Origin: Anaerolineae bacterium
GTDB lineage: Bacteria > Chloroflexota > Anaerolineae > Aggregatilineales > Phototrophicaceae
Length of the DNA: 64,000 nt
Direction of reading: 5' to 3'
Assembly (NCBI GenBank): GCA_022843385.1
Contig: JALHNT010000025.1
Location: 1 to 64,000 of the forward strand
Below are positions 1 through 8,452 of the stretch, piece by piece (position 1 is the first letter of the stretch; the number at the start of each line of letters is the position of its first letter). The position numbers were made by a program, and so were the translations under genes. The notes under the pieces were generated by a model that was not told the DNA's origin, ran no database searches, and saw nothing but the letters and a program-made list of their open reading frames with translations.

Positions 1-470
1 GCCAGAGTTTGGTAGCTCACTCCGTCCCACAGGATCACCAACTCGTCCCAATTGCCGCTACTGACGATTTTGTTCCCGTCGTGGCTCCAATCCACATCGG
101 TCACAGTCGCCTGATGACCGTACAAATTTGTCAGGCGTTCACCAGTGGATGCATCAACAATCCATACCGTACCATCAAAGCTGCCCAGCGCCAGCCGTTG
201 ACCATCGGGCGACCAGGCAACTGAGGTAAAACCTGACTGAGGCTGACTGAGGAATAGCTCGACTCTGTTGACGGTATCAACAACGCTCAGGTAGCCATAT
301 GAATTGGCTTGGGTCGAACCGCCTCCGTGATGAACGCCGACGGTGGCAAGGCGAGTTCCATCGTAATTCCAGGCGAGATCAAGCATGTACGTGATGTTTT
401 CCTGGGCGATGTAGGATGATCCGCCCCATATCGACGTGAACAAGCTCAACATCGCGATCATTTTGTACAT
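1..470 (-). CDS. Secreted WD40-repeat protein, 3' end outside window
   Basis: Reading the reverse strand from an ATG at 470 gives an open frame that runs off the left edge, so only about 156 residues are visible. The N-terminus (MYKMIAMLSLF, then a small-residue stretch ending near SYIAQE) looks like a signal peptide. After it come WD40-type blades with the usual signatures: LDLAWNYDGTRLATVG, FTSVAWSPDGQRLALGS followed by DGTVWIVD, and VTDVDWSHDGNKIVSSG followed by WDELVILWD. A GGCGGTG-like ribosome site lies just upstream. WD40 propellers are interaction scaffolds and the ligand cannot be told. The C-terminus, and so any further domain, is missing. Confidence 0.75.
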   Translation of the reverse strand, partial: MYKMIAMLSLFTSIWGGSSYIAQENITYMLDLAWNYDGTRLATVGVHHGGGSTQANSYGYLSVVDTVNRVELFLSQPQSGFTSVAWSPDGQRLALGSFDGTVWIVDASTGERLTNLYGHQATVTDVDWSHDGNKIVSSGNWDELVILWDGVSYQTL

Positions 471-569
471 ATCACCGCCCTGCCCGACAATGGAAAAACC
501 AGGTGACGACTGTTTCCACTATACCGCGCCAGAGCCGGGACTGCCTGACGACTGCCCTACGGCGGCAGG

Positions 570-1100
570 TCAGGCTGCCGGCGGCGGGACCGGTTCAGCC
601 GCGTCGGTAGTACGGGCAGCGCGTCGTTCTGCCCGCCAGTTATCGATCAGGAACAGGATGACGCCCAGAACAATGGCGTGGTCGGCCAGGTTGGAAACGT
701 TGGAGATCACGTCTGGGATGGTGTAGTGGATGAAGTCGATGACGAAGCCGTATTCCAGCCGGTCAATGATGTTACCCAGCGCCCCACCGCAGACCAGGCC
801 AGCGGCGATCTGCTTGAGCACTTCATGGTCACCGAAGCGCCGGTAGTACAAGATCAACCCGCTCACAATGATGATGTTGACGATCAGCAGCACATCGCCT
901 CCCTGGGAGAAGGTGCCAAAGGCCGCACCGGTATTGTGGCTGCGGGTGATCTGAAAGAAAGGGCTGAGCGCGGGGATAGGGCGGAGCGATTGGCCCAATT
1001 CCAGATTGATTTCGATCAGGCGCTTGGTCGCTTGATCGACGATCAGGATGCCAGCGATCAGGATGAAGAGGCGCAGCCAGCGGCGCAGCGGCGATTTCAA
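570..1100 (-). CDS. lspA: Lipoprotein signal peptidase (signal peptidase II)
   Basis: A 176-residue integral membrane aspartyl protease that cleaves signal peptides of diacylglyceryl-modified prolipoproteins. The family blocks are all present: VDQATK (21-26), HNTGAAFG (55-62), GGALGNIIDR (105-114), VIDFIHY (120-126) and NLADHAI (137-143). D122 and D140 occupy the catalytic Asp positions. Four hydrophobic segments fit the known topology, and the length is normal (about 160-180). The Pro/Ala-rich C-terminal tail after residue 160 is not conserved in the family. It is monocistronic here, with the divergent TIR-NACHT gene upstream. Confidence 0.97.
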   Translation of the reverse strand: MKSPLRRWLRLFILIAGILIVDQATKRLIEINLELGQSLRPIPALSPFFQITRSHNTGAAFGTFSQGGDVLLIVNIIIVSGLILYYRRFGDHEVLKQIAAGLVCGGALGNIIDRLEYGFVIDFIHYTIPDVISNVSNLADHAIVLGVILFLIDNWRAERRAARTTDAAEPVPPPAA

Positions 1101-1330
1101 GCGGCAGCTCCCAGGAACAGGGATGGACGATATACGCCATTATACAGGGTTAGCCAGCAGCTTTTCAGGGGTACTTCACTGGTGGGACAGGGAACAAAGC
1201 CCACTGACGGGAATCCTCACTGGCCGCGCCATCAATGAAATACACCCTCGGATCACCTCCTGTTTTGCATCCCCGCCCGACTCCGACTACACTGGAACAA
1301 CATGGAGTCCTCGCCACAGGGAGCAGCGGT

Positions 1331-4156
1331 GTGAGCCTGCAAGTTTTTATCAGTTACAAGAGCGAGTACCGCACCTTCGCCCGAACACTGCGCGATCAGG
1401 TGCGCGTCTGGGGCTATGACACCTGGCTGGATGTGGACAACATCAACCCCGGCGACTACTTCCGCCACAAGATTCAGGAAGGGCTGGATGAGTCCGATGT
1501 GCTGGTGATCGTGCTGACCGAGGAAGCCCAGAAATCGCGCGAGGTGATGGCCGAAGTCGATTACTTCATGGCCGAGCGCAAGCAGCCGGTGGTGCCGCTG
1601 CGCTATCAGGATTGCAAGCCGCTGTACATCTTCGTCTCAATCCAGTACATCGACTTTGTGGCTGACCCGAACAACGGCTTTACCCAGTTGAAAGAGCGCC
1701 TCAATGAACTGGCCGATACGCTCAAAGCGGCGGCTCCCGCTGCTGAAAGCGGCGCGGCGCTGGATGATCTGCTGATCGCGCCACCGCCCAAACCAATTAC
1801 GCCGATCACTAACCTGCCAGGCGAACCAGCGCCTTTCGTTCCTTCGCTGAAGCCGCAGCCCGCGCCGATCACGCCGATTTCACCCCCCGCCGCTGTGCCC
1901 GATCAAGCCGCGCCCCAGCGCCAACGCGAAGAAGCGACTTACCAGCCGATGCTGCCGCCCGCGCCGCTGCCGGTGCAGCAGCCCAAAAAAAGACGCGCCT
2001 CAATCATCCCGCTGGTGAGTGGCATCGCCGCACTGCTGCTGGTCGGCGTGGTGGGGGTCATGCTGCTGAGCCAGCTAGCGCTGCCGGCTGACCCGAACAC
2101 GGGCCTCTCTGCCGAGGAGCCTGCACGACCCTGGCTGCCGCTGCTGCTGGTCGGCGTGGTGGCGATGGGCGGGGCAGGGGTGTGGTGGTGGCGCAGCCGG
2201 ACGAGCGCCCCCCGCGCCATAGCGGGTCTGACCGATGACAACCGGCAGCGGATGCTGGATAAGGTACACGAGTTCTGGGTGGTCGGCGTGCTGGAGAATG
2301 CGCTCAAGGAAAGCGGCGCGTTCGATCTGGGGCTGGCAACAGCGCCGGGGGCAGTGCTGCGCCATGTCGACTACGGCGACTATCCCCTGCCTGCCAGTTC
2401 GCGCATCATTGATGTGTTCGATGACCTCAACCGCGAGATGCTCATCCTCGGTGCGCCGGGAGCCGGCAAGACCATTCTGCTGTTACAACTGGCGCAGGCC
2501 CTTATCGACCGGGCGCGTACGGATCAGCAAAATCCGATCCCCATCGTCTTCAACCTGTCGTCCTGGGCGGCGGATCGCAAGCCGCTGGCCGAGTGGCTGG
2601 TGGATGAACTGCGGCTGAAGTATCAGGTGCCGAAAGCGCTGGCCGAGAGCTGGGTGGCGAATGCCAGCGAGGCGGTGAAGAAATACGGCTCCTCACCCAT
2701 TGCCCTGACGCTGCTGCTGGATGGGCTGGATGAGGTCAACGAAGCCTATCGTGATGACTGTGTCCAAGCCATCAACACCTACCGGGCTGACCATCCGGCG
2801 CTCGATATGGCGGTGTGCAGCCGCATCGCCGATTACGAGCTGCTGACCAGCAAACTCGACCTGCGCGGGGCGGTGACGCTGCAACCGCTGTCCGACGAAC
2901 AGATCGCGTCGTATCTGGATCGCCCGGAACTGGCCGGGCTGCGCCAGACGCTCCCCACTGATGCCACCCTGCGCGAGATGAGCCGCACGCCATTCCTGCT
3001 CAACACGATGGCCTATGCCTATCAGCATGAGACCGCCCAGAGTCTGGCTATCCCCGGCGGTCTAGACTCACTGGAAGATCGCCGTGATCATCTGTTTGAG
3101 CAATATGTGAATAAACGGTTGGCGGCTGACAGCACCTATCCGCCGGAAAAAGCCAAACACTGGTTGTCCTGGCTGGCGGGAAAAATTACCGCGTTCAAGC
3201 GCGCCATCTTTTACATCGAGCGCATCCAACCCAGCGCCCTGCCGCGTCTGAGTACCCGGCAGTTATATCTGCGGGTGAGTGCCGCCTCGTATGCGGTTAT
3301 CATCGGCTTTGCTATTGTGTTTGCCGGGCTGCTGGCTTACGCCGTCGCCGGAGCTGTTGCCGGCAGCATTGCCATTGGCATCGCCGCCAGTTTTTCAGCT
3401 TACATGAGCTTTAAGGTCGCGTTGAATACCAGTCGTGATCGTTTGTTCTGGATTCTGGTTTCGGCTGAGTCGCTGGCATTGATCGGTAGTCTGATTTTTG
3501 CCAGCGTGTGGGGCGATTGGGCGCTATGGCTGATCGGTGCCGGGGTATCGACCCTGGTCACAACCCTGATCGCTGACCGGTTATGGGGCTATCTCGACCT
3601 GGATCAGACTGTCCGTTATGGTGTATCGGAAGTCCTGACCGGCACTGAACGCCTTATCTGGTCATGGCCGCGGGGCATTGCCGGGATCATCATCGGCCTC
3701 GCCAGCAGTTTGCTGTTAGGGCGTGAATTTGGGGTCGGCATCGCGATTGTGCTGGGGGCAATTCTCGGCCTCGTGCGCTACGAGGTCAGCGTCACCGCCT
3801 ACCCCAACCAGGGGATTACGCTGTCGTTGAGCAATGCGTTATTTGTGGCGGGGGTGGGTTTCGCCATCAGTCTGGTCGCATTTACACTCATGGGACAACC
3901 CTTTCTCGGTCTCATCTACGGTGTTTTTCTTGCGGTCATTTTCAGCACCGTTTATGGTGGCATGTTTGTCATCCAGCACGTCATCATCCGCCTCATCCTC
4001 TGGTTTTCCGGCGATGCGCCACTGAACTACGCCCGCTTCCTGGACTATTGTGCCTCAGCCGGGCTGCTCCGCAAAGTCGGCGGGGGCTATATCTTTGTCC
4101 ATCGCTACCTGCTGGAGTATTTCGCCGAGCAGGGGACAGAGAATGTTAAATCATGA
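1331..4156 (+). CDS. TIR-NACHT STAND NTPase with transmembrane C-terminus
   Basis: A GTG at 1331 is preferred as start: AGGGAG lies 7 bases upstream and the TIR fold begins at once (SLQVFISYKSEYRTFAR). The open frame extends 32 codons further up without similarity to anything. The 941-residue product has a TIR domain at about 4-130, with E75 in MAEVDYF as the probable NADase glutamate. A Pro-rich linker and two membrane segments follow (about 224-252 and 269-286). The NACHT NTPase has Walker A GAPGAGKT (374-381) and Walker B LLLDGLDE (461-468). The last 270 residues contain many hydrophobic helices. TIR and STAND modules are commonly used in bacterial immune signalling, where TIR depletes or converts NAD+; such a role here is inference. 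The usual repeat-type sensor is replaced by a polytopic membrane region. Confidence 0.85.
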   Translation: MSLQVFISYKSEYRTFARTLRDQVRVWGYDTWLDVDNINPGDYFRHKIQEGLDESDVLVIVLTEEAQKSREVMAEVDYFMAERKQPVVPLRYQDCKPLYIFVSIQYIDFVADPNNGFTQLKERLNELADTLKAAAPAAESGAALDDLLIAPPPKPITPITNLPGEPAPFVPSLKPQPAPITPISPPAAVPDQAAPQRQREEATYQPMLPPAPLPVQQPKKRRASIIPLVSGIAALLLVGVVGVMLLSQLALPADPNTGLSAEEPARPWLPLLLVGVVAMGGAGVWWWRSRTSAPRAIAGLTDDNRQRMLDKVHEFWVVGVLENALKESGAFDLGLATAPGAVLRHVDYGDYPLPASSRIIDVFDDLNREMLILGAPGAGKTILLLQLAQALIDRARTDQQNPIPIVFNLSSWAADRKPLAEWLVDELRLKYQVPKALAESWVANASEAVKKYGSSPIALTLLLDGLDEVNEAYRDDCVQAINTYRADHPALDMAVCSRIADYELLTSKLDLRGAVTLQPLSDEQIASYLDRPELAGLRQTLPTDATLREMSRTPFLLNTMAYAYQHETAQSLAIPGGLDSLEDRRDHLFEQYVNKRLAADSTYPPEKAKHWLSWLAGKITAFKRAIFYIERIQPSALPRLSTRQLYLRVSAASYAVIIGFAIVFAGLLAYAVAGAVAGSIAIGIAASFSAYMSFKVALNTSRDRLFWILVSAESLALIGSLIFASVWGDWALWLIGAGVSTLVTTLIADRLWGYLDLDQTVRYGVSEVLTGTERLIWSWPRGIAGIIIGLASSLLLGREFGVGIAIVLGAILGLVRYEVSVTAYPNQGITLSLSNALFVAGVGFAISLVAFTLMGQPFLGLIYGVFLAVIFSTVYGGMFVIQHVIIRLILWFSGDAPLNYARFLDYCASAGLLRKVGGGYIFVHRYLLEYFAEQGTENVKS

Positions 4157-4413
4157 TGACTCGCGCCATGCTCATCGAAAAGATTCTCGATCATCTGAAT
4201 GGGCGTTTGACCGAGCCAGAACTGGTCTCGTCATCACCGTGCCCTCCGCCTACCATGCCCCTGCCCCAGGGTAAAAAAGTTCCAGCCGCGTACTCCAGCC
4301 ATGGCACTCAACCTTACCAACCACCTCTGGTCTGTTCGGCAGATCCTCCTCACTCCGGTCTTCCTGTCGGGAGGTGCGAGATAATCTCATGTCGCCACCG
4401 CCAACGAACATGA
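4153..4413 (+). pseudogene. Remnant small ORF coupled to the TIR-NACHT gene
   Basis: An ATG overlaps the TGA of the TIR-NACHT gene (ATGA), the usual mark of translational coupling. The first 25 residues (MMTRAMLIEKILDHLNG then RLTEPELV) look like a genuine helical protein start. After PELV the sequence turns into low-complexity Pro/Ser text with no protein-like pattern, so I read this as the intact 5' end of a gene whose body was lost or frame-shifted. The function is unknown. It could also be a short functional peptide, which I consider less likely. Confidence 0.35.
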
Positions 4414-4690
4414 ACTGAATAACCTGCGGACGCCGCTGGTGGCGATAGTCGGCAACGGCGAGATGCTGGCGACACAAGATTTTTCTTTTAGACCGGAAGA
4501 AATCTGGCCGATGGGCCAGGCAATTGTCAAAAGTGGAAAGCGCTTGCAGCGGCTGATTGAAAACTACCTGCTCTACGCGCAGATCGACATCCTATTCGCC
4601 ACCGGCGGACAGCGCGAAGATAGTGTGGGGACTGAATCTGGAAGCCTTGTCGTCGGGGCTGGTTGTGACGGGGCATCTGCTAGTTGCCCG
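4385..4690 (+). pseudogene. Histidine kinase HisKA-domain fragment
   Basis: Read in the frame starting at 4385, the DNA encodes NEHELNNLRTPLVAIVG, GEMLATQDF, then IVKSGKRLQRLIENY and LLYAQID. This is the H-box helix and second dimerisation helix of a HisKA phosphotransfer domain, with an odd two-residue insertion after HEL. There is no start codon with a ribosome site, a TAA lies directly upstream at 4382, and no ATP-binding domain follows. The frame continues only by chance antisense to the protease gene. It is a decayed kinase fragment, possibly joined by deletion to the truncated ORF before it. Confidence 0.6.
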
Positions 4691-4704
4691 TTGATGACCA
4701 CGCC

Positions 4705-4737
4705 GGGTGACTCCCAACCTGTGGCTGGGAGTCACCC
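4705..4737. terminator. 12-bp hairpin between convergent units
   Basis: A perfect inverted repeat GGGTGACTCCCA / TGGGAGTCACCC with a 9-base loop lies 20 bases past the stop of the minus-strand protease gene and at the end of the plus-strand remnants. No T-run follows on either strand, so this is a likely but atypical bidirectional terminator or mRNA 3'-end stabiliser. Confidence 0.55.
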
Positions 4738-4756
4738 TTCAACGTCCACTGATCGA

Positions 4757-6421
4757 CTATCGACTGTACAGATACACGACCCGCGCACCACCTGCTTCGA
4801 CGACATACTCCAGCATTCCGCCATCCACACAGCGGAAAGTGAAGCGGCCCATCGCACCGCCACCACCGCCGCCCATGCCCAGGTTACGCTCCAGCATGGC
4901 GCTCAAGTTGGTGATCGTACCAGCAACCTGCATGGTCATGCGCGCCTGCCCGATGCGCTGGCCGCTGACGTAGTTGACTACATAGGTGCCGGGATCCGAC
5001 CCCACAGTGAAGTTTGCCACCCCGCGCAGGATAATCCCGCCCATGCGAAAGATGATGAGTTCATTCGCCGGGCCATAGTTGTGGACGACCAAGCCGTCAA
5101 AGCGCAGTTCGACATGACCACCTGGGCTGAAGGTCACGCCACTGTTGCCCGGCCACATGCGATAGGCTGCTGCCTCTGGCCCACTCGTGGGCGCATCCGG
5201 CATCCTGAACAACGTCCAATCACCCATCAGACAATCCGGCGTCCCGGTCAGACTGACAGCGGGTTCCGGGGTGGGCGCACACGGCTCTGGTGAAAGATTG
5301 AATACCACTTCAAAATCCCCACCGACATCGCCAAACCCGCGTGAGACGACCATGCGGATTGCGCCATCCGTCGGGCAGACCTTGATCGAAGTCAGATTGG
5401 CGATCTCGGTGCCATCGACCAACCGCGCCCGCGCACCGACGCCTTGCGGGATAGTCACAACCATATCGACCCCTTGCCCGGCAGCTAATCCGCTCAGGTT
5501 GAAGGTGTACAGGTTGAAACCCAGGCGTGGCGTGGTCAGCACATGCCCGGCGCTGGTCGCAGCGGCGGCGATGACATTTTTGCCCCACAGCGCACCCTGA
5601 TCCGGCAGGCCGCGCAGCACACCCTGCCCCACCATCAGCGCGTAGTCCGCCATCAGCGCGGTGACGACATCATTGCCGAAGAAATCCCGTAAATGCGACT
5701 CATGGCTATCCGGGTTGGTCGGGATAGCCTGAATGTAATTCATGGTGGATTCCAGACTCTGGGTGCGGGCCATTGCCTGGAAGAAGAAGCTGTTGTCATA
5801 ACTGGTAGCGGGTAGCGACCGGACGCCCAGGTTGGTCACGAAGTCCCGGTTAGACGATCCCCAAAAAGTGGGTGCCGTAGACGGGGGATACACCATCGAG
5901 GCCATCCAGTTAGCAGTGCCTTCCACCCACCACAGCGAGCGTTGATAGTCGGCATCGCCCAGGCTGCCCTTGAAGCGCTCCTGGAAGCAATGGGCGATTT
6001 CATGCGCGGCGATAAAGCGGACATCCTGCGGACTCATCTCCGCATCGACGTTGTACATCGTCACTTCGCAAACCTTATTGGTGGCACGGGTGCCGCCCCC
6101 CTGCTGCGGGAGTTCCAGTGAATCGCGGTAGTTGGTTTCTGCGTCCGGTCGCCGCCCGCCGCCCAGGTCTGGGCCTTGTTCATCCACCAGATCAACGAAC
6201 AGCGTAAAGTCCAGCGATCCCCATAGGCTGCTGTAATACGAGACCGAACGGCCAATCGCCTCGTTGACCAGTGGGGAGACGATTTGCCGGGCGGCACCGG
6301 CTCGCAGGATGTGAGTTGCACCATCCACCTCGATGGCTTCTACCGTCACGGCCTGGGCCAGCCCCGGCAAGGTGCTAACCAACAGAAATATACACAATAC
6401 CATCACCACCAATCGACGCAT
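4757..6421 (-). CDS. Secreted gluzincin-like HExxH metalloprotease
   Basis: The ATG at 6421 has AAAGGA six bases upstream; an adjacent ATG at 6424 is the alternative, giving about 554-555 residues. A signal peptide (MRRLVVMVLCIFLL to GLAQA) leads into a domain with HEIAHCFQ (zinc ligands H140 and H144, catalytic E141). About 23 residues on, WWVEGTANW supplies a third-ligand candidate, E167. This spacing fits MA-clan peptidases that act outside the membrane. The next 170 residues have the small-residue pattern of beta-rich prepeptidase-like domains. The C-terminal 160 residues are another beta-rich module with a Gly run (LGMGGGGGGAMG). Substrate unknown. It is monocistronic, with the hairpin at 4705-4737 as probable terminator. 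Confidence 0.75.
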   Translation of the reverse strand: MRRLVVMVLCIFLLVSTLPGLAQAVTVEAIEVDGATHILRAGAARQIVSPLVNEAIGRSVSYYSSLWGSLDFTLFVDLVDEQGPDLGGGRRPDAETNYRDSLELPQQGGGTRATNKVCEVTMYNVDAEMSPQDVRFIAAHEIAHCFQERFKGSLGDADYQRSLWWVEGTANWMASMVYPPSTAPTFWGSSNRDFVTNLGVRSLPATSYDNSFFFQAMARTQSLESTMNYIQAIPTNPDSHESHLRDFFGNDVVTALMADYALMVGQGVLRGLPDQGALWGKNVIAAAATSAGHVLTTPRLGFNLYTFNLSGLAAGQGVDMVVTIPQGVGARARLVDGTEIANLTSIKVCPTDGAIRMVVSRGFGDVGGDFEVVFNLSPEPCAPTPEPAVSLTGTPDCLMGDWTLFRMPDAPTSGPEAAAYRMWPGNSGVTFSPGGHVELRFDGLVVHNYGPANELIIFRMGGIILRGVANFTVGSDPGTYVVNYVSGQRIGQARMTMQVAGTITNLSAMLERNLGMGGGGGGAMGRFTFRCVDGGMLEYVVEAGGARVVYLYSR

Positions 6422-7023
6422 CATCAATCCTTTCGAGCTACCCAACCTGATTTTAGGTTACGATACTTCTTCTAGTAAAACGCGAAAGCGTTGTATAGGA
6501 GCATGGAGATTTAGTGGGATTGTCCTGCCTGAACAGGCAAGGTACACGCATGAGACAAAATACAAACCTTGAGTTCTGAGGAGACCACCTTCAAAGAAGC
6601 TTATGAGCATGAAAATGAGCGAAGGTGCGTGAAGATAAAGGAGGATTCAAGCTGTTTGAACTCAGTATCCAATCCGTTTTCGCTGACTTTGAGTACCCAT
6701 GACAAGCGATGAACATCAAATTCGCCTTGTAATGAACCTTCATGCGTCGGCACTGCCCGATGACCTGGGAAGCGTTGTCGGGGTATCTGGAGCAGCTTGG
6801 CGTTCGGGTGCAGGTGATCGCCGAAGACGGTTGAAAGAGGCTACTCTAGGACAGGGAGCATGAACCGTGCCATGCCCCCTCAGTAAGGACGTGAGCTTTA
6901 GGCTATTTCAGGAAATATTTGACTCATCGCTGTGATTTTTCTTCCGTAGTAGGGGCGCAATATATTGCGCCCCTACGCGGCAATCTGATTTGACCAATGG
7001 GGCAGTATTTTCTTGGAACAGTC
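6422..7023. other. Gene-free stretch with short protein-like debris
   Basis: About 600 bases without a supportable gene. The part next to 6421 is A+T-rich and should hold the promoter of the protease gene. At 6742-6834 a 30-codon plus-strand frame (ending WEALSGYLEQLGVRVQVIA) looks protein-derived but has no start signal and no match I recognise, so it is probably a relic. The perfect palindrome at 6949-6976 is listed separately. Confidence 0.4.
6949..6976. repeat. 28-bp perfect palindrome, GTAGGGGCGCA family
   Basis: GTAGGGGCGCAATA followed by its exact reverse complement, with no loop spacer beyond the central TATA. It sits 48 bases past the stop codon of the FAH gene. A related copy lies at 52630-52653. 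Short palindromes opening with GTAGGGGCGCA are, to my knowledge, dispersed in some cyanobacterial and Chloroflexota genomes. It may serve as a terminator for the FAH gene. Confidence 0.75.
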
Positions 7024-7845
7024 TTACTCGGTCACCTTGCACGGATTGCTCAGCTTGCCGATGCTGCTGATTTCGATCTCGACCACATCGCCATCCTTCA
7101 GATAAGTCGGCGGTTTCATCCCCAACCCGACACCATCCGGTGTGCCAGTGATGATGATGTCGCCTGGCTCCAGCGTGAACATGCGCGAGCAATAGCTGAT
7201 GAGCGTCTTGACCGGGAAGATCATGTCGCTGGTCTTACCATTTTGCATCAGCTTGCCATTGACGCTGGTCTTGACCGTCAGGTTTTGCGGATCAGGGATT
7301 TCGTCGGCGGTGACCAGCCAGGGGCCGAGCGGGCAGAAGGTATCCAGGCTCTTGCCGCGCGTCCACTGAGCATCAGTCTTGATTTGCAGGTCGCGGGCGC
7401 TGACATCATTGGCGATGGTATAGCCGAAGACATGCTTGAGCGCGTCGTCTTCGCTGACGTTGCGGGCGCGCCTGCCGATGATAACCGCCAGCTCACCTTC
7501 CCAATCGACTTCGTTGCAGATCGAGCTGCTCCAGGTGATGGCCTCGCCAGTGGCGATGATGGCGCTGGGGAACTTGGCGAAGATGATCGGCGCTTTGGGC
7601 AAGTCGCTGCCGGTTTCTTTGGCATGCTCGGCGTAATTCTTGCCGATGGCGATGATCTTGCCGGGGCGCAGCGGCGCTTCTAGACGGACATCAGCCAGCG
7701 CCAGCGACTCATTGCGCCGGTTGGGGATCAATCCGCGCCGCACCATGTAGCTCATCGGCTCCAGCTCGCTGGTCATATAAACCCGATCTTCGATGATCTC
7801 GCCCACGCGGGTGCGATCATTATAGGTAAAGGTAGCAAAGCGCAT
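7024..7845 (-). CDS. Fumarylacetoacetate hydrolase (FAH) family protein
   Basis: A roughly 273-residue cytosolic FAH-fold enzyme. The family hydrolyses or decarboxylates C-C bonds in acylpyruvates and aromatic-ring degradation products, with a divalent metal held by acidic residues. Diagnostic blocks are GKNYAEHAKETG, the metal-ligand block EVDWEGELAVIIG, YTIANDVSARDLQ, the QWTRGKSLDTFCPLGPW region and ITGTPDGVGLG. The start at 7845 (MRFATFTYN) matches family N-termini; a GTG at 7863 would add six residues but lacks better support. An AAGGA lies upstream. No pathway partners flank it, so acylpyruvase, 2-hydroxyhepta-diene-dioate isomerase and oxaloacetate-type roles cannot be separated. Confidence 0.92.
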   Translation of the reverse strand: MRFATFTYNDRTRVGEIIEDRVYMTSELEPMSYMVRRGLIPNRRNESLALADVRLEAPLRPGKIIAIGKNYAEHAKETGSDLPKAPIIFAKFPSAIIATGEAITWSSSICNEVDWEGELAVIIGRRARNVSEDDALKHVFGYTIANDVSARDLQIKTDAQWTRGKSLDTFCPLGPWLVTADEIPDPQNLTVKTSVNGKLMQNGKTSDMIFPVKTLISYCSRMFTLEPGDIIITGTPDGVGLGMKPPTYLKDGDVVEIEISSIGKLSNPCKVTE

Positions 7846-7993
7846 AGGTCGTGTATCCTTCACTGAAAATGGATGGTTCAGGGTGCGGCTGGGTTGGGCG
7901 AAAATGCGTTACAATCATGCCTGCCCTGATGAATTGATGACGAGTGTGCCACAAAATCGTGGCTTCCGATAGATAACCCTATATCCAGGATGA

Positions 7994-8449
7994 ATGCCCA
8001 TGAACCTGCATCAGACGATTCGCTGCCTGCCCTATAATCTATTCCCATCCTACCGCAGCACCGGCGCATGGATCGATTACATCGCCGACGACTGGCATGA
8101 GGTCAAAATCCGGCTGCCGCTCAACTGGCACACGCGCAATTCGGTGGGAACGCTGTTCTGTGGCAGCATGTACAGCGCCATCGCGCCCTGGTACATGGGA
8201 ATGCTGGTCAAGATTTTGGGCAAGGATTATCTGGTGTGGGACAAAGTGGTCAAGATCGATTTCAAGAAACCGGGACAAACGACCCTGTTCGCCCACTTCG
8301 TGATCGCGCCGGATGAGGTCGCCAGCATCCGTACTGCGCTGGAAAGCCGCCGTTCGCTGGAACGCAGCTACACCATCAATCTGGTCGATGAAAAAGGGTT
8401 GACCCACGTGGCGTTTGAGGAACTGATCTACATCCGGGTGAAGCGCTGA
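7994..8449 (+). CDS. DUF4442 hotdog-fold thioesterase-like protein
   Basis: A 151-residue protein (149 from an in-frame ATG at 8000) resembling the DUF4442/PaaI-like hotdog family. Marks are LPLNWHTRNSVGTLFCGSMY, then APWYMGMLVKILG, DKVVKIDFKKPG and a closing strand EELIYIRVK. Hotdog proteins of this type usually act on acyl-CoA or acyl-carrier thioesters; no substrate is evident. AGGA precedes the first ATG. The downstream gene starts three bases after the stop, so the two are probably co-transcribed. Upstream lies a short divergent promoter region shared with the FAH gene. Confidence 0.8.
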   Translation: MPMNLHQTIRCLPYNLFPSYRSTGAWIDYIADDWHEVKIRLPLNWHTRNSVGTLFCGSMYSAIAPWYMGMLVKILGKDYLVWDKVVKIDFKKPGQTTLFAHFVIAPDEVASIRTALESRRSLERSYTINLVDEKGLTHVAFEELIYIRVKR

Positions 8450-8452
8450 TCG

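Noticed and set aside
4439..5293. 284-codon plus-strand frame
   Set aside because: Only the first 60 codons (HisKA fragment) are protein-like. The rest is antisense to the protease gene.
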